Positions 34,950 through 44,399 of a stretch of 64,000 nt of DNA are shown here, in pieces. The translations under genes and the position numbers were made by a program. Position 1 is the first letter of the stretch. Each line of letters opens with the position of its first letter. The DNA lies in the NCBI GenBank assembly GCA_018398585.1, contig JAGTTD010000006.1, forward strand, positions 4,166,501-4,230,500, given 5' to 3'. Under the pieces are notes generated by a model. The model was not told where the DNA came from, did no database searches, and saw only the letters and a program-made list of their open reading frames with translations. This DNA is from Simmondsia chinensis (taxonomy: Eukaryota; Streptophyta; Magnoliopsida; Caryophyllales; Simmondsiaceae).

Positions 34950-36130
34950 TTAGTAGTGTTTTGCTTACCATACATAGTGTATGATGAGTCTTAATGGTGT
35001 GAAATCAACTTGTACAAGTGTGTTTCAACTACTTAGTGGTGTATGACTTACCATACTTAGTGTATGACAAGCCTTAATGGTGTGAAATCAACTTGTACAA
35101 GTGTGTTTCAACTACTTAGTGGTGTATGACTTACCATACTTAGTGTATGATGAGTCTTAATGGTGTGAAATCAACTTGTACAAGTGTGTTTCAACTACTT
35201 AGTGGTGTATGACTTACCATACTTAGTGTATGACAAGCCTTAATGGTGTGAAATCAACTTGTACAAGTGTGTTTCAACTACTTAGTGGTGTATGACTTAC
35301 CATACTTAGTGTATGATGAGTCTTAATGGTGTGAAATCAACTTGTACAAGTGTGTTTCAACTACTTAGTGGTGTATGACTTACCATACTTAGTGTATGAC
35401 AAGTCTTAATGGTGTGAAATCAACTTGTACAAGTGTGTTTCAACTACTTAGTGGTGTATGACTTACCATACTTAGTGTATGACAAGTCTTAATGGTGTGA
35501 AATCAACTTGTACAAGTGTGTTTCAACTACTTAGTGGTGTATGACTTACCATACTTAGTGTATGATGAGTCTTGATGGTGTGAAATCAACTTGTACAAGT
35601 GTGTTTCAACTACTTAGTGGTGTATGACTTACCATACTTAGTGTATGACAAGTCTTAATGGTGTGAAATCAACTTGTACAAGTGTGTTTCAACTACTTAG
35701 TGGTGTATGACTTACCATACTTAGTGTACGACAAGCCTTAATGGTGTGAAATCAACTTGTACAAGTGTGTTTCAACTACTTAGTGGTGTATGACTTACCA
35801 TACTTAGTGTATGATGAGTCTTAATGGTGTGAAATTAACTTGTAAAAGTGTATTTCAACTACCTAGTGGTGTATGACTTACCATACTTAGTGTATGACAA
35901 GTCTTAATGGTGTGAAATCAACTTCTACAAGTGTGTTTCAACTACTTAGTGGTGTATGACTTACCATACTTAGTGTATGATGAGTCTTAATGGTGTGAAA
36001 TCAACTTGTACAAGTGTATTTCAACTACCTAGTGGTGTATGACTTACCATACTTAGTGTATGACAAGTCTTAATGGTGTGAAATCAACTTCTACAAGTGT
36101 GTTTCAACTACTTAGTGGTGTATGACTTAC
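34950..36130 (+). repeat. 83-bp minisatellite array, ~14 highly similar copies
   Basis: The unit reads TTACCATACTTAGTGTATGA, (TGAG/CAAG)TCTTAATGGTGTGAAA, TCAACTTGTACAAGTGTG, TTTCAACTACTTAGTGGTG. CCATAC cores recur exactly every 83 bases (for example 35051 and 35134). Copies differ at few sites and alternate TGAG and CAAG variants, suggesting recent amplification of higher-order blocks. It lies between the 3' ends of the two MULE genes. Confidence 0.95.
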
Positions 36131-36458
36131 CTTTGATGCTGATACGTGTGGCGATACACCATCCACGCATGTCGACATGCATCGTAACACACTTGAAAAA
36201 CACATCAACCACTTAGAACACACAATTGGGACCAACTTCAAATCAATTTATTGACAGCTTTCATTATAGGAATATACAACAGTATGGAAATATACACATT
36301 TTTCATTACCCTATTATGTACACATCACAACCTTCCGACAATTTTCAGTACACTGGATACAACGTAAATCCTATGGTAATGTACAATATAAATCCTATGG
36401 TAAAACGAAATTATATAGGTATGTCACAAGTAAAATTTATACATTTGAAGACTATAAG
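36131..36458. other. 3' flank of the MULE transposase, no gene
   Basis: AT-rich and presumably the transposase 3' UTR. It contains a short tandem AATCCTATGGTAA. Confidence 0.4.
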
Positions 36459-39146
36459 TTAATTTGGAGGAGGGACTTGAGATGGACGACCGGAGTTGGA
36501 TGAGGTGCATTCGTCATTAGGATGCAGAGCAATTGGATTCTTGCACGTGGATCGGTTATGCCCGTGTTCCTTGCACCGACTGCACCTTTGATGAACACGC
36601 TCCTCACCGACAGACGGAATCCTCCTCTTCCGCCTCCTCCCAGAAGAGGTTCTAACGTCGGGTGGAAGAAGATTCATGTCAGCTACATCACGAGGGATAC
36701 GCCAGTCACTTATGTGTGGCATCGGGTAGACGACACCTCTATATGACTCGTACCAATATTCTCTACTGTAGTACGGCGAGCACAAGTCGTACAGAGCATA
36801 AGGACTGTGCTGTGCCACTGCTAACGCATGCTCACATGGAAGCTGCTCAAGCTGAAACCTGCGGCAGGTACATGTCCGGAGCGACATATCTATTACAAAG
36901 TTTTTCTCCCCATCGATGACGTCGAACGTATGATCATCAGCTCGCAATATCTGCATTACCACAATAATAGACAAACGCGTCAAACAACCAAGGTGCATGC
37001 AAAATACAAAAATATGAGAAAATAAGACAATATGTACGGAGCTTACCGTCATCGTTCTTGCTAACTTGAATCTGTCTTGTAATTTTTTTTAGACGTCGGG
37101 GGACATTGTACTGATGCAAGCTTCAGCCTTGGCTCTTCTTTCGTGAAACCACCTCTACAACAGTAGCCTACACTCATCAACAAGGGCTGTAATTGGATAG
37201 CCACGTACCTTGACCAATACAGCATTCATGGATTCCGAAATGTTTGTCGTCATTATGTTGTACCGACGACAAGGGGAGTGGGAACGAGTCCACTTGTCCA
37301 GTCCCACATCTTCCAAGTAATCTTTAGCCCCGGGTACAGCACAACATAAACTGAAAAACAAACTATGAAATTCTTGAATGTTGTATGCTTTGGCTGCTTT
37401 GTAGTAGTACTGATCCAAATGCTTCCTATTGCTCTTGAATTTGGCTTTCAAGTTGTTCAGCAAGTGGTACATGCAGAGCCCGTGAAATGTGACAGGGAAA
37501 AGTTCTTCCACCGCGCGTTGGATGCTTCGGTGCCTATCGGATACAATGACATGGCCAGCAGGCTCCCCAGTTACTTCCTTCAACCTACTAAGGAACCAAT
37601 GCCACGATGCATCATTCTCTGAATCACCGATGCCGATAGCAATCAGGAAAATTTGCTGGTTGGCATCGTGGCAAACGGCCATGAACAAAACACCCCGGTA
37701 CTTTCCCTTCAGATGTGTTGCGTCAATGCTCACAACCGGCCGGCAAAACCGGTACCCATTAAGTGAAGCACCAAACGCAATGAAAAGGTACTGAAACCTA
37801 CTTTCATCATCTGTCTGTAAATAAAATGTGGCACCGGGGTCAGTCTGTTTGAGGACTTGCAGATAGGCAGGCAAGAATGCATAGGACTCTTCGGCCGTAC
37901 CCAATCTAACATTGTCGTATGCAAACTCTCTCGCCCTCCAAGCAACACTGGAGCTGATATCGACACCGTAGCAACTTCGGATGTCATCTATGACATCCCG
38001 TGGCTTGAACACTCTCCCGGGGTTCACAAGTTTCTTGCGGACGCACTCCCCGACGACCCAACTGGTTGCCTGCCTGTGTCTAACAGTGGTGAGATCGCTA
38101 GGGTGGTTGTGGTTCTTTTCTACTTTTGTAACAATCCAGCAGCCACCATCTGCTACACACGTAGCCCGAACCCTCCATGTGCAGCCCTCTTGTGCGCAGC
38201 GGACAACCGTTAAGGATTTGTTCGACTTGTAGCTCCTGAATTCAAATTTTTCCCTAAGCGCAATCACTGCCAGGTTAGTCAACAAGTCCCTCTTCGTCGT
38301 AAATATTTGATCGACTTCAATATCCTCAACCATCCGGCCCTGCGCATATACCTCGTTGATCCGGCTCCTCTCATCACCGGAGCCAGCCTCATCATCAGAA
38401 CGAGGATCACCAGCAGCTTGGATGTCAGGGTGGACATTCGGTTGACCGCTGGGTTCCGCATTCCGTTCCAATTCAGGTTCGACAATCAGAGGGTCTTTAC
38501 GGGAAATATTACGATGCTCATAAGTGTGCCCCTCTGGAGGTGAGGCATCAGGTACAGTCGGTTGCACCTGGGATAAATTGATATTGTCCAAATTATCCCA
38601 TGCACTTTGATTGGAATTTTCCCAATCTCCACCTGTTGCTGTTGCCTCAACCGTCACAGTAGGCATGTTCAAATCTACATCAGATGCATCTACACGGGCT
38701 GCTTCTTCCATCCCCGCATCCATACATCCACCAGAAGTCTCGGGAACCTCAGGGTGCGAACGGCCACTATTCTCGTCCCCATCGGGAATTGTTTGAACGG
38801 GAATTCGTTGCCAATTGAAGCTAGGATTCCTGTCACCGGATGACTCTACAGTTACGATCAAAGGATGCTTCGCCCTATCTTCTTTGGCTAGTGCCTTCCA
38901 AAACATAATGGACCTATCGTCAACGACATCGTACAAGGGCACGGCCGGAACAGCGGTGAAAGATTGAAAATGCATCTTTGAACCCGCATCCAACTGAGCA
39001 CCAATCACCTCCGCCACAATCCTTTGCAAACCAGCGAAGTCAGTTTTCTCATCCACAAAAATATAAGCCAATTTTTCACCAGCGTACTTTGCCCTCTCCC
39101 TAAAGTAGCCACCGTACAGAACGCATGCAATAGCAGCATCACCCAT
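36459..39146 (-). CDS. mudrA: MuDR-type MULE transposase, two in-frame stops
   Basis: Exons 39146-37047 and 36950-36459 join in phase 0 (donor GTAAGC, acceptor TGCAG). The start is MGDAAIACVLYGGYF, two bases after an acceptor. In order: an N-terminal domain (1-105); an acidic variable linker; the MuDR DNA-binding domain around 285-360 with a CX4C..HNH zinc pattern (VRCAQEGCTW..KNHNH); the MULE catalytic domain with D475 (VVSIDATHLKGKYRG), D537 (VIVSDRHRSI), GLCMYHLLNN and an E in NIQEFHSLF; a SWIM finger (TCTCRRFQLEQLPCEHALA); and a CCHC knuckle (CSRCKEHGHNRSTC). It would cut and paste the element through its TIRs. TAG at 37157-37155 and TAA in SPDV*KKLQ (about 37092) break exon 1. The remainder is open. 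Confidence 0.93.
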
Positions 39147-39148
39147 TA

Positions 39149-40572
39149 CTGTGGACAAGAAAAAAACATGATATCAAAGCAAAATTGACATGAAACACAC
39201 TAGGATGGAATGAAATTACAGCATTGAAACCACTAAAAACGGTGTATGATTGGTTTAAAACCATAATACACAAATAACACTACTTTAAGAAAGAATACAT
39301 GGTGTATGATTTGCGTTACAGTCATAAACAAGTTCATCACACACCTTTTAAAGCAATCATACACGGTCTACGGTTAAGGATACCACATTCTATACACGAA
39401 AGACACCAAAACAGGTTCATCCTAGACCAATCAAAGCTATCATACACGGTGTATGGTAAGCCATACACCATTCTGTACTTGAAAGACACCAAAATAAGTT
39501 CATCATACACCCTTTGAAGCTCTCATACACAGTGTATGATAGATTATTCACCATTAATTACTTAACATACACAAACACAGGTTGGTTATACACCATTAAA
39601 CCCAATCCTACACAGTGTATGACTGATTATACACCATTAATTACTTAACATACACATACACAGGTTGGTTATACGCCATTAAACCCAATCATACACAGTG
39701 TATGACTGATTATACACCATTAATTACTTAACATACACATACACAGGTTGGTTATAGGCCATTAAACCCAATCATACACAGTGTATGACTGATTATACAC
39801 TTAACATACACATACACAGGTTGGCTATAGGCCATTAAACCCAATCATACACAGTGTATGACTGATTATACACTTAACATACACATACACAGGTTGGTTA
39901 TACGCCATTAAACCCAATCATACACAGTGTATGGTTGCTCATAAACCACTAATTACTTAAAAAACGTCTGCACAAGTTGGTTATACACCATTAAACCCAA
40001 TCCTACACAGTGTATGACTGATTATACACTTAACATACACATACACAGGTTGGTTATACTCGATTAAACCCAATCCTACACAGTGTATGACTGATTATAC
40101 ACCATTAATTACTTAACATACACATACACAGGTTGGTTATACACCATTAAAACCAATCATACACAGTGTATGATTGATTATACACCACTAATTACTTAAT
40201 ACACACAAACACAAGTTGGTTATACACCATTAAACCCAAGCCTACACAGTGTATGACTGATTATACACCATTAATTACTTAACATACACAAACACAAATT
40301 GATTTCACACCATTCAAACCTATCATACACGGTGTATGATAGATCATACAGCACTATTTACATGAAGTACACCTAAACAAGTTGATTTCACACCATTAAA
40401 ACCTATCATACACGATGTATGACTAATCATATACCACTAATGAGTTCAAACACACCAAAAGAAAGTTATAATACATCATTTAAACCAATCATAAACCATA
40501 AACGACTTGTAACACACCGACCTCATAGGACAAGGATACGTTAACGACAATGTCAGCAAATGGTCATGTTAC
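39149..40572 (-). other. Probable 5' UTR intron of the MULE transposase, filled by minisatellite
   Basis: Minus-strand donor GTAACA at 40572 follows CTGAAG; acceptor CCACAG ends at 39149, two bases before the ATG codon region. The upstream exon (40573 to about 40700) has a GAAGAAG run and no long frame. The intron body is the 83-bp array. Confidence 0.55.
39240..40450 (-). repeat. 83-bp minisatellite array upstream of the transposase
   Basis: On plus the unit is GGTTGGTTATACACCATTAA, ACCCAATC(C/A)TACACAGTG, TATGACTGATTATACACC, ATTAATTACTTAACATACAC. The commonest period is 83 bp, and some shortened units lack the CCATTAATTA block. It is the reverse-orientation homologue of the 34950-36130 array. 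About 14 units. Confidence 0.92.
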
Positions 40573-40839
40573 CTTCAGTATCTGATCTGAAAACCGTGAA
40601 ATGTGTGTAAGGACTCAACGTTGAACCTACAGCAATGCCACGAAGCTTCAAACACGATCTTAAAATGGCTTCTTCTTCTTCTTCTTCCGAGGGCCCAATG
40701 TAGCAGATTGAGAGAAAAATGAGAGAAAAATGGACTTGGAAAATTCAGATTAAGAGAAAAGTAACAAATACCATGAATAAGAGGTGAGTAAATGGGCGGG
40801 AAATGAGAAGAAGGGAGGAATAGAGTGAAAAGCAAGTTA

Positions 40840-41030
40840 CATGACATAAAGTAAAAATATGTACTTTTGCATTAAATGAAGAGAGAGAAAATGGAGTGGA
40901 GAGAGGCTAAAGTACAGTAATCGGCTGCGCATTAAATGAGGAGAGAGAAAGGGGACGGGTGGGGGGGGGGGGTGAATGGGAGGGCCTTTTTGAAGGAAAA
41001 TAGTACGGATTACTATACTCAAAATGTATA
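40840..41030 (-). promoter_or_regulatory. Right inner module, probable transposase promoter region
   Basis: GCATTAAATGAGGAGAGAGA, a G-run, and AGGGCCTTTTTGAAGGAAAA mirror the left inner module at 29000-29125. A second GCATTAAATGAAGAGAGAG lies at 40869. The position just upstream of the transposase 5' UTR exon suggests a promoter. Confidence 0.5.
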
Positions 41031-41109
41031 TTTTTTTTCTAAATACACATTACTAAAATACACAAATACACGTTGATTTTACACAAATATAACCCATCAT
41101 ATACCGTGT

Positions 41110-43092
41110 ATGAAGTGCATCATACACCAATAAAACTTGAACTACACGTATATAGATTCGATTTCAGACCCCTGTACCCCTAATAACTTGAAAAAAAACA
41201 GCAAAAGTTAATTTTATGCCAATAAAACCTATCATACATTGTGTATGACAAGCTCTTTACCGCTAATTACTTCTAATATACCTGAATAAGGTCACTTTAC
41301 ACCACTATAAAGCATCATACCCAGTTTATGATTCGATTTCAGACCACTGTACCCCTAATTACTTGAAAAAAAACAGCAAAAGTTGATTTTATGCCATTAC
41401 AACCTATCATACATTGGGTATGATACATCATTTACCACTAATTGTTTAGAACTTAACCTGAATAAGCTCATTTCAAACCATTAAAACGAATCATACCCAG
41501 TGTATGATTCAATTTCAGACCACTTACCCCTAATTACTTGAAAAAACAGCAAAAGTTGATTTTTTGCCATTATAACGTATCATACATTGTGTATGAGAAG
41601 TCATTTACAACTAATTCCTTGAAATAAACCTGAATAAGTTCATTTTACACCATTAAAACGCATCATACCCAGTGCATGATTCGATTTCATCCCACTGTAA
41701 CAGTAAATAGTTGAAAACACCAGTAAAAGTTGATTTTATGCCATTAAACCTATCATACGTTGTGTATTACAAGTCATTTACCACTAATTTCTTATAATAC
41801 ACCTGAATAAGCTCATTTTAAACCATTAAAACGAATCATACCCAGTGTATGATTCGATTTCAGACCACTTACCCCTAATTACTTGAAAAAAATAGCAAAA
41901 GTTAATTTTATGCCATTATAACGTATCATACATTGTGTATGATAAGTGATTTACACCTATAATAATTGATTTACAACTAAATGATTGAAATAAACCTGAA
42001 TAAGTTCATTTTACACCATTAAAACACATCATACCCATTGTATGATTCGATTCAGCCATCTGTAACAGTAATTAGAAGTAAAAACCAGTAAAAGTTAATT
42101 TTTTGACATTATAACCTATCATACATTGTGTATGAGAAGTCATTTACAACTAATTGCTTGAAAAGAACCTGAATAAGTTCATTTTACACCATTAAAATGT
42201 ATCATACCCATTGTATGATTCGATTTCATCCCACTGTAACAGTAATTAGTTGAAAAAAACAGCAAAAGTTGATTTTATGCCATTATAACCTATCATACAT
42301 TGTGTATGACAAGTCATTTACCACTAATTTCTTGTAATACACCTGAATAAGTTCATTTTACACCATTAAAACGCATCATACCCAGTGTATGATTCGATTT
42401 TATCCCACTGTACGTCTAATTACTTGAAAAAAAACAGCAAAAGTTGATTTCATGCAATTATAACCTATCATACATTGTGTATGATAAGTCATTTACCACT
42501 AATTGTTTTAATAAAACCTGAAAAGGTTCATTTTAGACCATTTCAGAGTATCATACCCATTGTATGATTAGATTTCAGCCCACTGTACCAGTAATTACTT
42601 GAAAAAAACAGCAAAAGTTGATTTTTTGCCATTATAACCTATCATACATTGTGTATGACAAGGCATTTACCACTAATTACTTGAACTACACCTGAATAAG
42701 TTCATTTTACACCATTTTAACTCATCATACCCATTGTATGATTCGATTTCAGACCACTATACCCCTAATTAGTTGAAAAAAACAGCAAAAGTTGATTTTA
42801 TGCCATTATAACCTATCATACATTGTGTATGACAAGTCATTTACCACTAATTTCTTGCAATTCACCTGAATAAGTTCATTTTACACCATTAAAACGCATC
42901 ATACCCAGTGTATGATTCGATTTCATCCAACTGTACGTCTAATTACTTGAAACAAAAAGCAAAAGTTGATTTTATGCCATTATAACCTATCATACATTGT
43001 GTATGATAAGTCTTTTACCACTACTTTCTTGTAATACACCTGAATAAGCTCATTTTACACCATTAAAAGGAATCATACCCAGTGTATGATTT
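41110..43092 (-). repeat. Right TIR minisatellite, ~175-bp dimer unit, ~11 copies
   Basis: Reverse complement of the left TIR array (ATCATACCCAGTGTATGATTC and CTATCATACATTGTGTATGA alternating). Eleven ATCATACCC cores are counted against seventeen on the left, so copy number has changed since the arms were identical. Confidence 0.93.
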
Positions 43093-43409
43093 TATTAATT
43101 ACTTCAAGCACGCCTAAACAAGGTCTGGGAGGGAAGAAGAAGAAAGGGCAAATTTGGAAATTATATTTTTTTTTGACAAAAAAAAAATTTAAAAGGAAAA
43201 AAAAATGAAGAAAAGGAAAGTGAAAGGTCAAAAGAGTGTACTTTTGCCTGCCTTGCATTAAATGAGGAGAGAGAAAGAGAGAGAGAGAGAGAGGGCACGG
43301 ATGGGGGGGGTGAGGTGGGAGGACATTTTTGTCCAAAAGAATCTATTTATAATTAAAAGGGTCTAAAAAATATTAAGGGGGGCTGAGGGTCCAATCCGTA
43401 CGATTTCCT
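43093..43409 (-). repeat. MULE right TIR, outer terminal module
   Basis: Mirror of 25581-25902. It ends GGTCCAATCCGTACGATTTC at the element edge. Confidence 0.9.
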
Positions 43410-43418
43410 AATTTTTTT
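43410..43418. repeat. MULE target-site duplication, right (aattttttt)
   Basis: Same 9 bases as 25572-25580. The following 43419-43460 continues the inverted-repeat arm. Confidence 0.75.
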
Positions 43419-43460
43419 TAAAAATAGATCATTTATCAAAAAAAAGTCTAAATAGATGGG

Positions 43461-44395
43461 CCAAAAAGGTCAAATCAGTCAGAATCTAATGAAAAGATGG
43501 GCCACGTGTGGCCCTTTGTCGAGTTGTCTGGAGCGTTAGAGGGATTGATTGACGTCCACTTTTGCCCTAAATGGTACGGCCTTCTTTTTCTTTTTCTTCT
43601 TCTTTTGGGTTTTTTCTTAGTGGACGCATCAACTTCGATTAGTTATTATTGTTAATATAAAAATTATTATTATTAAAGTAATAATTTAATTTATAAAAAA
43701 TAAGAATTATAAAATTATTTCGAGAGCTATGATGTTCCTTTGGTAATAATAATTTTATCATGTCAATAATATTATCCTAAAAATACTTCAAACATGCATA
43801 ATGTTTAGTAGAAAATTTAAAAAAATTCTATAATGTTTGTTGTACATATAGAGAGAGGGTGTGTGTGAGAATTGTTATTGGTTGGATAAAAGTTGTTATT
43901 GTTAGGTTAATAATGCGACTTATAAAAATAAAAGGCCACAAAATTATCTTAAAAATTATGATCATGCTCAGACAATACTACTATATATATATATAAATAG
44001 ATAGAGAAAGAGAGAGAGAGAGGATAATATGTATCGAAAAGAAGGCCAAAACGCCTTTCTGATGCCAAATATCTATTATCTGTATATCACATTATTTTTC
44101 TTAGCTATCGCTCAGTCATTCACCACATCATTTTTTTGGTTGCTAGGCACATCATGTTTCCAATCGTATAAAATATAGCCTATGCTCTTTTTGACATTTT
44201 CTGAAAACATATCTACCCTTCTAAGTCGTTTTACAAAACTCGCGGTCCATTTTTGTACATATAATAAATATTATATCATTGCTATAAGCTCCTTTGAATA
44301 TTTTTCCATTATTTTATTTAGACGTATTAAATAATTCATCTATCTTTATCTAGGTAGTTAAAGCTTTGAGGTAATTGCCTTAATATGACAAGATA
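43461..44395. other. AT-rich intergenic DNA with simple repeats, no gene
   Basis: A near-palindrome around a G-box, GGGCCACGTGTGGCCC, lies at about 43499-43514. GAGAGAG and GTGTGTG tracts are near 43850, and (TA)n with (GA)n at 43983-44022. Confidence 0.5.
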
Positions 44396-44399
44396 ACAA

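Larger units (their letters stand above)
25581..43409. mobile_element. 17.8-kb Mutator-like element with minisatellite TIRs and an Ulp1 gene
   Basis: The ends are inverted: GGGAAATCGTACGGATTGGA at 25581 against AGGAAATCGTACGGATTGGA read inward from 43409, flanked by a 9-bp duplication, the length Mutator elements make. Each TIR is a terminal module (about 320 bp), a minisatellite array (about 3.0 kb left, 2.0 kb right), then a second module resembling the first. Inside are convergent genes: DUF1985/Ulp1 protease on plus (29778-33823) and MuDR transposase on minus (39146-36459), each preceded by a TIR-derived CT-rich region and a 5' UTR intron. Both reading frames are nearly whole, with one and two nonsense codons. 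Ulp1-carrying MULEs are known in plants. Confidence 0.93.

Noticed and set aside
36522..38843. Plus-strand genes opposite the MULE transposase
   Set aside because: Shadows of the transposase frame; the minus strand shows the DDE, SWIM and CCHC motifs.
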